The position numbers and the translations under genes were made by a program. The notes beneath the pieces are model-generated. The model had not been told where the DNA came from and ran no database searches. It saw only the letters and a list, made by a program, of their open reading frames with translations. Shown in pieces: positions 1 to 8,456 of a stretch of DNA of 35,382 nt. Numbering within the stretch: position 1 is the stretch's first letter; each line of letters opens with the position of its first letter. The stretch comes from an uncultured Pelagibacteraceae bacterium (lineage in GTDB: Bacteria > Pseudomonadota > Alphaproteobacteria > Pelagibacterales > Pelagibacteraceae). The stretch lies in contig CACFKJ010000008.1 of NCBI GenBank assembly GCA_902566805.1, positions 1-35,382 on the forward strand, given 5' to 3'.

Positions 1-131
1 ATTCAGAGTCGGGTATTATAAATAGAAAATCAGGTGAATTAGTTCATGAAATTACAAGAAATGTAAAACAAGAAAATTCAGAAAAAGACATTTCTTTTTA
101 TTCATGTATAAAAAAAGAGGAAAATGCCTGA
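1..131 (+). CDS. C-terminal end of an unidentified protein (cut by window edge)
   Basis: Frame 3 is open from base 3 to a TGA at 129-131, giving 42 residues ending IKKEENA; the other two forward frames hit stops within about 30 bases. The tail is polar and lysine/glutamate rich with no motif I recognise. The stop lies 34 bases before the MORN-protein start. It is most simply the 3' end of a gene that begins outside the window, but a chance open stretch is possible because only 42 codons are visible. Confidence 0.45.
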   Translation, partial: SESGIINRKSGELVHEITRNVKQENSEKDISFYSCIKKEENA

Positions 132-165
132 TTTTTTTTTAATTAATTTGGTGTAAAATGCTGTT

Positions 166-543
166 ATGAAAAAATTTATTTTAAGTGTGTTTATCGTTTT
201 TTTTGTTGCATCCGCAGCTATGGCTCGTAGTACTGGATGCAAAGAAGGAAATTGTGAAAATGGGTATGGTAAATGGGTTTATACAGATAAAACAACTTAT
301 GAAGGCGAGTGGGTAAACACAAAAAAACATGGTCAAGGAACAGAAACTTGGCCAAATGGATATATTTACAAAGGTGAATTTAAGAATAGCGAGTGGAGTG
401 GGAAGGGTACATTAACTTTTCCAAATGGCGCAACTTATGTTGGCGAATGGGCTAATGGTTTTATGAATGGAAAAGGAACTTTTACCTGGTCTGATGGTAA
501 GGAAAAAACAGGCACCTGGGTAAATGGAAAATTACAAGAATAA
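166..543 (+). CDS. Exported MORN-repeat protein
   Basis: The 125-aa protein starts with a clear Sec signal peptide (MKKFILSVFIVFFVASAAMA, likely cleaved after AMA), then about four MORN units of the form Y-x-G-E-W/F-x-N-x-x-x-G-x-G (YEGEWVN, YKGEFKN, YVGEWANG, TGTWVNG) fill residues 35-122. MORN repeats form elongated beta-hairpin stacks and usually mediate binding rather than catalysis. A Cys pair (C25, C30) sits just after the predicted cleavage site. The protein should be periplasmic or surface-associated. The next gene starts 8 bases downstream, so the two are probably cotranscribed. No partner or substrate can be named. Confidence 0.8.
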   Translation: MKKFILSVFIVFFVASAAMARSTGCKEGNCENGYGKWVYTDKTTYEGEWVNTKKHGQGTETWPNGYIYKGEFKNSEWSGKGTLTFPNGATYVGEWANGFMNGKGTFTWSDGKEKTGTWVNGKLQE

Positions 544-551
544 TTAATTCA

Positions 552-1103
552 ATGCTAAAAGATAATTATTTAAATAGATTAAAAGATTTACCAGAAACAG
601 TAAAACAGTTTGGGGGTCTCATTGTTTTAACAATTTTCATAATTTTATCTTTTAGTGTTTTAAATATTTATTGGGGTGGTGGAGATGAATTAATTAGAAA
701 AATGAAATTAGAAGAAGAAAGAATTGCAAAAGAAAAAAAACTTAATGCATTAATTTCAAAACTTCCATCTGGTATTCTAGTAACCTTTGATGGAACAGAC
801 AATCATAAATTGACTGATGAATTATATGAAGCAGTTTGTAATGCTACAAAACTTATTCCTCAACGAGCCATCATGGCTGCTCATTTTCTAAATTATGAAG
901 CGTATGAATTATACACTATCAATGGTAATAAAATTGATGATACATTTGTTAAATGGGACAAAGATAAAAATAAATGTTTTGCAGGTTATACAGTAAGTGG
1001 AAATAACGTCGGAGTAAATAAAACAGCAAAAGTTAGCGGTGAAGTTTTGAGTTTTTTAAGTACTGGTATTGATACCAGAGTATATTTTATTAAAAATTTT
1101 TAG
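552..1103 (+). CDS. Membrane-anchored hypothetical protein
   Basis: I do not recognise this 183-aa protein. It has a short cytoplasmic N-terminus, one strong membrane segment at about residues 22-42 (LIVLTIFIILSFSVLNIYWG), a charged, probably coiled stretch at about 47-65 (KMKLEEERIAKEKKLNALI), then a soluble domain of about 115 residues with two cysteines (in EAVCNA and NKCFAG). The soluble part is probably periplasmic. It follows the MORN-protein gene by 8 bases, suggesting the two exported proteins work together. The ATPase gene starts 64 bases later, so linkage to that operon is uncertain. Confidence 0.65.
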   Translation: MLKDNYLNRLKDLPETVKQFGGLIVLTIFIILSFSVLNIYWGGGDELIRKMKLEEERIAKEKKLNALISKLPSGILVTFDGTDNHKLTDELYEAVCNATKLIPQRAIMAAHFLNYEAYELYTINGNKIDDTFVKWDKDKNKCFAGYTVSGNNVGVNKTAKVSGEVLSFLSTGIDTRVYFIKNF

Positions 1104-1167
1104 GGAGGAAAAGAATAATTATATAGATTTTATTTTAATTAAATTTCGTATAACTTATTAATATATT

Positions 1168-2199
1168 ATGAGTAATCCAGTAATTAAGTGTGAATCTGTT
1201 TACAAAATTTTTGGTGTGAATGCTAAAAAGATGCTTCGTGAGTCAAATGGAAATGTAGATGCAAAAAAATTTCAAGAAAATGGATGTATAGTTGGTGTGA
1301 ATAATGCTTCTTTTGAAGTTTCTAAAGGAGAAATGTTAGTTGTAATGGGTTTATCCGGCTCAGGTAAATCAACATTGTTGAGATGCATTTCTAGATTAAC
1401 AGATGCTACGGATGGAAAAATTTTTATAGAAGGACAAGATTTACTATCATTAAACAATAAAGAACTTATAGAACTTAGAAGAAACAAAATGGGAATGGTT
1501 TTTCAAAGTTTTGCTCTACTTCCTCATAAAACAGTTGTAGAGAATATTGCTTTTCCACTGCAAATTAAAGGAATTAAGACTGAAGACAGTATTAGTAAGG
1601 CAATGGACATGGTTAAACTCGTTGGACTTGACGGAAGAGAAAATTATTTTCCAAGAGAGCTTTCTGGTGGACAACAACAAAGAGTAGGTATAGCTCGATC
1701 ATTAGCTGTTGAACCTGATATTTGGTTTTTAGACGAACCATTTTCTGCGCTAGATCCGTTAATAAGAAAAGAAATGCAGGATGAATTTTTAAGACTTCAA
1801 GACAAATTACAAAAAACAATCATGTTTATTACTCATGATTTTGATGAAGCATTAAAATTAGCTGATCGTATTGCAATTATGAAAGATGGTATAATTGAAC
1901 AATTAGATACACCTGCAAATATTGTTTTAAATCCAGCAACTGAATATGTAAGGAAATTTACTGAGGAGGTGCCTAGAGAAAAAGTTTTATTAATACAAGA
2001 TGTAATGGACCCATCTACTTCTGATAATTTGGGTGATTTGAAAGTTTTAAAAGATGAAATTATTGAAAATGTAGCTGAAAAAATTTTAACTCAGGAAAAA
2101 ACAGTTGCAGTGGTGGATAATAACAAAAAAATTGTTGGCTCTATTAATCCGACAAAAATAATTAATACAGTTTTTGGAGGAAGAAAAAATAATAATTAG
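1168..2199 (+). CDS. proV: ProV-type (glycine betaine/proline family) ABC transporter ATPase
   Basis: The 343-aa ATPase energises uptake of a quaternary-amine-type osmolyte. Visible motifs are Walker A GLSGSGKST (about residue 61), Q-loop MVFQSFALLPH, signature LSGGQQQR, Walker B IWFLDEP and switch THDFDEAL. The N-terminal extension CESVYKIFG and the region KTVVENIAFPLQIKG are typical of ProV/OpuAA. The tail after about residue 285 holds only one CBS-like segment (VAVVDNNKKIVGSI), making it shorter than the roughly 400-aa E. coli ProV with two CBS domains. The fused permease gene starts 3 bases after the stop, so they form one unit. No substrate-binding protein lies beside it; the nearest is proX at 28276-29301. 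Confidence 0.9.
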   Translation: MSNPVIKCESVYKIFGVNAKKMLRESNGNVDAKKFQENGCIVGVNNASFEVSKGEMLVVMGLSGSGKSTLLRCISRLTDATDGKIFIEGQDLLSLNNKELIELRRNKMGMVFQSFALLPHKTVVENIAFPLQIKGIKTEDSISKAMDMVKLVGLDGRENYFPRELSGGQQQRVGIARSLAVEPDIWFLDEPFSALDPLIRKEMQDEFLRLQDKLQKTIMFITHDFDEALKLADRIAIMKDGIIEQLDTPANIVLNPATEYVRKFTEEVPREKVLLIQDVMDPSTSDNLGDLKVLKDEIIENVAEKILTQEKTVAVVDNNKKIVGSINPTKIINTVFGGRKNNN

Positions 2200-2202
2200 A
2201 TT

Positions 2203-4356
2203 ATGGAATTTATAAATAAATATCCAAAGTTATTTCAATGGTTGTTTTTATTGGTTGTTTTTTTTGCATTATGTTTTGCAATCGAGGTTCCAGAAACATA
2301 TAAATTTATACGGGGCCAAGCAGAATTTGTTAAAGATCCTAACCAAAGTTCGTTCGTCTTTCTTGGTAAAGAAGTAAGATATTACGCTTTTGATGTATTT
2401 TGGAGACTTCCCCCGTTACTTGGATGGCTACCTATCTGGATAAATGATTCATTGTTTTTCTTAATGAATGAATGGATGCCTATAGAGTTTTGGAATGAAG
2501 ATACGCAAGAATACAAAACAAGACCTTTAGTTTTACAAATAAGTAGAAATTTAACAGCGTTTATGACGTTTTTAATAGAGCTTATTAGAGAGATTTTATT
2601 AGGTGGACTTGAAACCATTGTTGCATTTACAAGTTGGGATTGGATAGACAAAAACCCTTGGGCAGAGTTGCCAGGTTTACCATGGACTATCGTTGCCGCA
2701 GGTGCAGCAATTCTTTCATATAAATTAAGCGGAAAGGGTTTAGCTATTTTTGCAGGCTTAACCATGGTTTACATTTCTATTTTTGGTCAATGGAAACCTT
2801 CAATGCAAACTCTTTCTTTTATATTAGTTGCAGCACCACTATCATTTATTTTTGGTTTAGGTTTAGGTATAGCCGCATTTAAGAGCAAACGTATTGAAAA
2901 AGCTTTATATCCAATACTCTTAGTTATGCAAACAATGCCACAATATGCAGTATTAGTTCCTGCATTAGTTCTTTTTGGAGTTGGTGATCATGCTGCAGTA
3001 ATTATTACTATGGTTGTAGCTGTTCCACCAATGATATTGTTAACAATTTTAGGTTTAAGAGCAATACCACCTGAAGTTATTGAAGCAGGTAGAATGAGCG
3101 GATGTAATAATTGGCAATTAATGTTTAAAGTTTTAATTCCAACTGCAAGAAGGGATATCTTAATTGGAGTAAACCAGGTCATAATGGTGTGTTTTTCAAT
3201 GGCGGTTATTTCTGCATTTATAGGTGCAAAAGGTTTAGGTTTTAACTTATTGCTAGCTTTAAACCAGTTGAATATCGGATTAGCCTTAGAAGCTGGATTA
3301 TGTATTAGTTTAATTGCAATTCTTTTAGATAAAATGTCTCTAGCTTGGGCAAATAAACAAACAGATTATTTTGGCAATCTTTCATTTTTACAAAGAAATA
3401 GAAATATTTTATTTTTTGCTGCAACGGTAATTATTGGGATTGTACTTGCATATATTGGAACTTTTTTGTTTAAGGGTAGTTACAATTATTTGTTTGAAAT
3501 TCCACACAATAAAGGAATATCAACAGCAGATTTCTGGAACAAAGGAGTTGATTGGATTTTTGATACCTTCTTTGTCTATATAAAAGCATTTAATACGTGG
3601 TTAATTCAAGATGTGCTTCAACCAATGAGAGCATTGTATTTAAGAATGCCAGCTGTAGCAACAATAGTTTTAGTTGTTGGAGCTGGATATTTAATTGGTG
3701 GTATTCGTTCTGCTTTAGTTGTTTGTGCATTAACTTTATTCATAGCATTAAGTCCATGGTGGGATAGAGCTTTGGTTACAGCCTACATGGCCACTTTTGG
3801 AGTTATTGTATCATGTATAATTGGATTTACAGTTGGAACTTTGTGTTTTCAAAATAAACATTCTGCAAGTTTTATGCTTGGAGTTTGCGATATATTTCAA
3901 ACTTTTCCTTCGTTCGTGTACTTAATTCCAGTGATGATGCTTTTTGGTATAACCGATACATCAGTTTTAATTGCCGTTATAGTCTATGCCACAATACCTG
4001 CAACAAGGTATACTATTGAAGGTCTAAGAAGTGTTCCTGTAGGTTTGCATGACGCTGCAACAATGTCAGGTGTAAATAAATTTCAAAGATTAACTAAGAT
4101 AGAATTTCCTCTAGCTTTTCCTCACATGATGCTTGGTTTAAATCAAACAATCGTATTTGCATTGTTTATGGTAATCATTGGAGCATTTATTGGAACCGAG
4201 GATTTAGGACAATATATTCTAAAAGCATTATCTGATAAAAAAGGAGCGGGCATAGGATTCACACTTGGAATTTGCGTTGCTTTTATAGGTTTAATATTTG
4301 ATAATTTAATTAGAACTTGGGTTGAAAAAAGAAAAAAACATCTTGGCATAAATTAA
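2203..4356 (+). CDS. proW: Fused double-domain ProW-type ABC permease
   Basis: At 717 aa this is about twice the usual ProW length and contains two complete permease modules. Module one (about residues 195-345) carries VMQTMPQYAVLVPALVLFGVG and an EAA loop EAGRMSGCNNWQLMFKVLIP. Module two (about 520-700) carries IFQTFPSFVYLIPVMMLFGI and EAA loop DAATMSGVNKFQRLTKIEFP. Many membrane segments surround both. A single chain could thus supply both halves of the channel for the upstream ATPase. Betaine-family permeases of this enlarged type include, as I recall, TmoW-type TMAO transporters, so TMAO, betaine or a related compound is plausible. Glycerol kinase begins 4 bases downstream. Substrate assignment is inference. 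Confidence 0.88.
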   Translation: MEFINKYPKLFQWLFLLVVFFALCFAIEVPETYKFIRGQAEFVKDPNQSSFVFLGKEVRYYAFDVFWRLPPLLGWLPIWINDSLFFLMNEWMPIEFWNEDTQEYKTRPLVLQISRNLTAFMTFLIELIREILLGGLETIVAFTSWDWIDKNPWAELPGLPWTIVAAGAAILSYKLSGKGLAIFAGLTMVYISIFGQWKPSMQTLSFILVAAPLSFIFGLGLGIAAFKSKRIEKALYPILLVMQTMPQYAVLVPALVLFGVGDHAAVIITMVVAVPPMILLTILGLRAIPPEVIEAGRMSGCNNWQLMFKVLIPTARRDILIGVNQVIMVCFSMAVISAFIGAKGLGFNLLLALNQLNIGLALEAGLCISLIAILLDKMSLAWANKQTDYFGNLSFLQRNRNILFFAATVIIGIVLAYIGTFLFKGSYNYLFEIPHNKGISTADFWNKGVDWIFDTFFVYIKAFNTWLIQDVLQPMRALYLRMPAVATIVLVVGAGYLIGGIRSALVVCALTLFIALSPWWDRALVTAYMATFGVIVSCIIGFTVGTLCFQNKHSASFMLGVCDIFQTFPSFVYLIPVMMLFGITDTSVLIAVIVYATIPATRYTIEGLRSVPVGLHDAATMSGVNKFQRLTKIEFPLAFPHMMLGLNQTIVFALFMVIIGAFIGTEDLGQYILKALSDKKGAGIGFTLGICVAFIGLIFDNLIRTWVEKRKKHLGIN

Positions 4357-4360
4357 AATT

Positions 4361-5833
4361 GTGAAAAAATTTCTTGTTGCCATTGATCAAGGTACAACAT
4401 CATCAAGAACTATACTATTCGATGTAAAAGGCAATATAAGGTTTAAATCACAATTAGAGTTTAAACAATATTTTCCAAAAAATGGATGGGTAGAACATGA
4501 TCCAATGGAGATTTGGAATACTACATTGAAAACTTTGAAAAATGTTATTAAAAAAGCTTCAGATTTAAACGGAAAAATAATTAGTTTAGGAATAACAAAT
4601 CAAAGAGAAACAACTATTCTTTGGAATAAGAAAACTGGAAAACCTATTTACAATGCTATTGTTTGGCAAGATAGACGAACACAAAAATACTGTGAAAAAT
4701 TGAAAAAATATGAAAAAAATTTTAGAAAAAAAACTGGTTTATTTATTGATCCATACTTTTCTGCTACAAAAATAAAATGGATTTTGAATAATGTAAAACA
4801 AGCAAAAGAATTATTAAAATCTAATAATTTATTATTTGGTACTGTAGATAGTTATTTGATTTGGAAACTTACAAATGGTAAAATGCACTTAACAGAGGCA
4901 ACCAATGCAAGTAGAACAATGTTATTTAATATAAATAATAATAAATGGGATAAGGAAATTTTAAAAAAATTAAAAATACCATTAAACATTCTACCTAAAG
5001 TACAAAATTCTGCAGATAATTTTGGTTTAACAGATAAAAAAATTATTGGAAAAGAAATACCAATTTCGGCTGTATTAGGTGACCAACAAGCTGCCGCAGT
5101 AGGACAAACTTGTTTTGAAAGAGGATCAATTAAAAGCACATATGGAACAGGAGCTTTTGTAATTATGAATACTGGATCAAAAAAGATATTTTCAAAAAAT
5201 AAATTGTTAACAACTATTTGTTATAGATTACATGGAAAAAATACATTTGCTTTGGAAGGATCAATCTTTATTGCTGGAGCTGGTATACAGTGGTTAAGAG
5301 ATAAAATAAAATTAATTAATAATGCTTATGAGACAGAAAATATAGCTAGATCAAAAAAAAATAATGATGGAGTTTATATAGTACCTGCTTTTAGTGGAAT
5401 AGGTGCTCCTTATTGGAGATCTGATGCAAGAGGATTAATAACTGGTTTAACCAGAAACAGTGATTGGAAAAGTTTAGTCAGAGCTGTAGTAGAGTCTGTT
5501 GCATATCAAAGTTATGATCTATTCTATTCAATGAACAAAGATGGATTAAAACCTAATGCATTAAAAGTTGATGGAGGAATGGTTGCCAATAATTGGTTTT
5601 CTCAATTTTTATCGGATATTATTAATTTAAAAGTAACAAGGCCAAAAATACTAGAGACTACAGCTTTAGGAGTTGCTCTTTTTGCCGGATATCAAGCCGG
5701 AGAATTTAAGTCATTAACTCAAATAAAGAATATATGGAAAAAGGATAGAATCTTTTATCCAAAACTAAATAAATCATTGAGAAATAACTTATTGCAAGGA
5801 TGGAAACTAGCAATTAGAAAAACTTTAGCATAA
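4361..5833 (+). CDS. glpK: Glycerol kinase
   Basis: Phosphorylates glycerol to sn-glycerol-3-phosphate with ATP in the cytoplasm. The 490-aa length and FGGY-kinase motifs fit: phosphate-1 loop AIDQGTTSSR at the N-terminus, GITNQRET, VWQDRRT, a central GDQQAAAVGQ, phosphate-2 STYGTGAFV, and C-terminal adenosine motif KVDGGMVANNWF. The start is GTG at 4361, placed immediately before KKFLVAIDQGTTSS as in other GlpK proteins. It sits 4 bases after the permease gene and 8 bases before gpsA, so it appears to belong to the transporter operon. No GlpF facilitator or GlpR regulator is in the window. Confidence 0.93.
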   Translation: MKKFLVAIDQGTTSSRTILFDVKGNIRFKSQLEFKQYFPKNGWVEHDPMEIWNTTLKTLKNVIKKASDLNGKIISLGITNQRETTILWNKKTGKPIYNAIVWQDRRTQKYCEKLKKYEKNFRKKTGLFIDPYFSATKIKWILNNVKQAKELLKSNNLLFGTVDSYLIWKLTNGKMHLTEATNASRTMLFNINNNKWDKEILKKLKIPLNILPKVQNSADNFGLTDKKIIGKEIPISAVLGDQQAAAVGQTCFERGSIKSTYGTGAFVIMNTGSKKIFSKNKLLTTICYRLHGKNTFALEGSIFIAGAGIQWLRDKIKLINNAYETENIARSKKNNDGVYIVPAFSGIGAPYWRSDARGLITGLTRNSDWKSLVRAVVESVAYQSYDLFYSMNKDGLKPNALKVDGGMVANNWFSQFLSDIINLKVTRPKILETTALGVALFAGYQAGEFKSLTQIKNIWKKDRIFYPKLNKSLRNNLLQGWKLAIRKTLA

Positions 5834-5841
5834 TTTTAATT

Positions 5842-6870
5842 ATGAAAAAAATTTTGATAATAGGGGCAGGAGCCATGGGTTCTGCTTTTTCTGTACCATG
5901 CGTGGAAAATGGTAATGAAGTTACTTTATTAGGAACATTTTTAGAAGATGAGATAATATCAAATATTAAATCTAAAAATAATTTTCATCCCATTATAAAT
6001 ACAAATCTTCCTGAAAAAATTAATATTCATAACTTTGAAAATTTAAACAAAGTAACTAAAAATGGAATAGATATAATCGTAGTAGCAGTTAGCTCAGTTG
6101 GCATAGACTGGGTAGGTGAAGAAATTTCTAAATTTTATAAAGACGCGATACCAATAATTCTATTAACAAAAGGTCTATCAATAAATAATGATCAATTAAT
6201 AACTCTATCAGAAAAATTAGAATACAAATTAAATGAAAATGGACATAAAGAAGTAAATATTTCATCTGTAAAAGGCCCATGTTTAGCCTCAGGGTTAGCA
6301 AATAAAATGCGGACGGATACTATAATTGCAAATAAGGATGTTGGTGAAGCAAAAAAAATCAAAGAAATAATTGAAACAGAATATTATAAGTGTGAGATAT
6401 CAGATGATATATCAGGAGTAGAATTTTCATCTGCAATAAAAAATTTGTATTCAATGTTAATAGGTGGTTCGCAAGGTTTAAGCAATCCTTCAGCAGCAAA
6501 AGATATTCAAGAAAAGTTTTATTTAAATACAGCCGCCAGCTTAATTCATAGATCAATTTCAGAGATGGTAGAAATTGTTTCGTATTATTCAGGTAGACCA
6601 GAAACTGTATATGGTTTGGCTGGACTTGGAGATTTGTATGTAAGTGTTTCTGGTGGAAGAAATAGTAAAATGGGAAAGCTTTTAGGAAAAGGATATTTAT
6701 ACAATGAAGCTAAAAATAAATTTATGAAAGAAATAACTGTGGAAGGAGCTCAATTGGCTATAGATATAGGACCAAAATTAATTTCAAATTTTGAAAAAAA
6801 GAAATTCCCTCTTCTTTTTAGTATTTTAGAATGTATTTGTGAAAATAAAAAACTACGAATTGATTGGTAA
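5842..6870 (+). CDS. gpsA: Divergent NAD(P)-dependent glycerol-3-phosphate dehydrogenase
   Basis: Interconverts glycerol-3-phosphate and dihydroxyacetone phosphate. The 342-aa protein has the N-terminal Rossmann motif GAGAMGSAF, the LLTKGL lysine motif, KGPCLASGLA in place of the usual GPSFAKE, the catalytic-lysine helix SSAIKNLYSML, and AGLGDLYVSVSGGRNSKMGKLLGKG-like signature around residue 265. Key K, R and N positions are kept, so it should be active, but the sequence departs strongly from housekeeping GpsA. Next to glpK it may run in the oxidative direction, passing glycerol carbon to DHAP. Its last base is shared with the next ORF (TAATG). Confidence 0.85.
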   Translation: MKKILIIGAGAMGSAFSVPCVENGNEVTLLGTFLEDEIISNIKSKNNFHPIINTNLPEKINIHNFENLNKVTKNGIDIIVVAVSSVGIDWVGEEISKFYKDAIPIILLTKGLSINNDQLITLSEKLEYKLNENGHKEVNISSVKGPCLASGLANKMRTDTIIANKDVGEAKKIKEIIETEYYKCEISDDISGVEFSSAIKNLYSMLIGGSQGLSNPSAAKDIQEKFYLNTAASLIHRSISEMVEIVSYYSGRPETVYGLAGLGDLYVSVSGGRNSKMGKLLGKGYLYNEAKNKFMKEITVEGAQLAIDIGPKLISNFEKKKFPLLFSILECICENKKLRIDW

Positions 6871-7034
6871 TGGATAATACAAAAATAAATATTATTGGAT
6901 GGATTTTATTTTTAATATCTGCAATTGGTTTTATAATGTCGAGTATTGGTAATTTTTGGGCTATGTTTGGAAGTATTTTCTTTTTTATTGGTTGCGTAGC
7001 TTTTCTTATACCTTTTTTTAGAAAACAAAAATAA
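6870..7034 (+). CDS. 54-aa two-helix membrane miniprotein
   Basis: This ORF is too short for the ORF track. ATG at 6870 overlaps the gpsA stop in a TAATG junction and the reading frame ends at TAA 7032-7034. The product begins MDNTKINIIGWILFLISA and ends in FFRKQK; nearly all of it is hydrophobic, in two likely membrane helices (about 8-25 and 29-48) separated by a short glycine/asparagine turn. Translational coupling to gpsA supports it being real. I cannot assign a function. It ends 4 bases before the stop of the convergent tmm gene. Confidence 0.6.
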   Translation: MDNTKINIIGWILFLISAIGFIMSSIGNFWAMFGSIFFFIGCVAFLIPFFRKQK

Positions 7035-7038
7035 ATTA

Positions 7039-8379
7039 CTATTTATTTTCTTTATTTAAAAAAGTTTTTAATGAATCGTCCATTGCTGTTGCCCAAGGTG
7101 TATGGTGTATAGGAGCAACAGAACCAGTAACAGGAGAGGAAAAAGATTTATTTCTATAGGTCATAATATTTTCTACCTTATGATGTTCCCATTCTTTAAA
7201 ATGCTTTCTAATTAATTCAAAGTCAATTTTTGGATAATCAGATAATTTATGAAGCTCTTTCGTATATTCAGTTTGAAAATCAATCATCTGTTCTGGATTT
7301 TCTAGTTTTTCCTCCAAAGCAACCCATTTATTAATATCTTTTTCTATGTCTGCATCATTTGGGATTTTTATTTTATTCATAATTATATCTCTCGCATACC
7401 ACGCCTGACAATCAAACATATTAAACGTATGAAACTGATCTTGCATGCCAAGATAAAGCAATTTGTGGTTATTTTGCCAAACAATACCTTTATACAATTT
7501 CGGTGGATATAATCTATTTCGAGTCTTTAATTTAAGATCTTCATCTAAGAAAGGAAAATGGTGAAGATATCCTGAGCATAATATTATTGCATCAGCTTCT
7601 TGTTTATGACCATCTTTAAAAATTGCTTTGTTTCCCTCTAATCTATCTAAATAATGTACTTCTTTTACTCCACTTGGCCATTTAAATCCCATAGCATTGT
7701 GTCTATAACCTATGGTTACAGTGTTCGCTCCATACTTATGACATTGGAGAGCTACATCTTCCGCTGAATAACTACTACCTAATACAATAACATTTTTACC
7801 TCTAAATTCTTCAGCATCTCTGAAATCATGTGAATGCATTATTCTGCCAGGAAAAGATTTCATTCCCGGGTATTCAGGTATAAAAGGTACTGAAAAGTGT
7901 CCAGTTGAAACAACTACATAATCAAATATTTCTTTAGAGAATTTTTCATTTTTTTTATCGAGTGAAGTAACTTCAAAATTATTTCCTTTAAAATTAACAT
8001 TAGTAACACTATGACTAAATCTAACTTTATTTTTTAATTTTCCTTTTTTAACTCTTCCAATAATGTAATTGTATAAAACTTCTCTTGGAGGAAAAGACGG
8101 AATAGCTTTCCCAAAATGTTCATCAAAAGAATAATCTGCAAATTCTAAACATTCTTTTGGTCCATTTGACCAAAGATATCTGTACATACTATTTGGCACT
8201 GGGTCGCCATATTGATCGGAACCAGTTCTCCAACTATAATTCCATAATCCACCCCAATCCTCTTGTTTTTCAAAACAAACAATTTCAGGTATTTTCTCAC
8301 CCTTTTTTTCTGCTTGTTCAAAAGACCTCAACATTGAGAGACCACATGGACCTGCTCCAATAATTGCTACTTTTGTCAT
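7039..8379 (-). CDS. tmm: Trimethylamine monooxygenase (flavin-containing monooxygenase)
   Basis: Oxidises trimethylamine to trimethylamine N-oxide using NADPH, FAD and O2; Tmm enzymes can also oxidise dimethyl sulfide. The protein shows the FAD motif GAGPCGLS, the long Tmm-like run around EIVCFEKQEDWGGLWNYSWR, SMYRYLWSNGPKE, the FMO-type HFSVP motif, NADPH motif VLGSSYSAEDVA, CSGYLHHFPFL, and a C-terminal HHTPW segment as I recall for bacterial Tmm. The ORF-track start (8427) adds 16 residues; I prefer ATG at 8379 because it is preceded by AGGGAAG and begins MTKVAIIGAGP, giving 446 aa, close to known Tmm length. It is convergent with the operon on its left and divergent from the alcohol dehydrogenase. 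Confidence 0.93.
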   Translation of the reverse strand: MTKVAIIGAGPCGLSMLRSFEQAEKKGEKIPEIVCFEKQEDWGGLWNYSWRTGSDQYGDPVPNSMYRYLWSNGPKECLEFADYSFDEHFGKAIPSFPPREVLYNYIIGRVKKGKLKNKVRFSHSVTNVNFKGNNFEVTSLDKKNEKFSKEIFDYVVVSTGHFSVPFIPEYPGMKSFPGRIMHSHDFRDAEEFRGKNVIVLGSSYSAEDVALQCHKYGANTVTIGYRHNAMGFKWPSGVKEVHYLDRLEGNKAIFKDGHKQEADAIILCSGYLHHFPFLDEDLKLKTRNRLYPPKLYKGIVWQNNHKLLYLGMQDQFHTFNMFDCQAWYARDIIMNKIKIPNDADIEKDINKWVALEEKLENPEQMIDFQTEYTKELHKLSDYPKIDFELIRKHFKEWEHHKVENIMTYRNKSFSSPVTGSVAPIHHTPWATAMDDSLKTFLNKENK

Positions 8380-8383
8380 TAAA

Positions 8384-8390
8384 CTTCCCT
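8384..8390 (-). promoter_or_regulatory. Ribosome binding site fixing the tmm start
   Basis: AGGGAAG on the minus strand lies 4 bases before the ATG at 8379, whereas no comparable site precedes the upstream ATG at 8427. This decides the tmm start. Confidence 0.7.
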
Positions 8391-8456
8391 CATTAAATTC
8401 AAATTTATAAATGTATTTTACTAACAAAAAAGGGAAAATTGAAATAATATTTTATT

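Noticed and set aside
2382-2765. 127-aa ORF on - opposite the fused permease
   Set aside because: Shadow frame of a clear permease gene, with no independent motifs or ribosome site.
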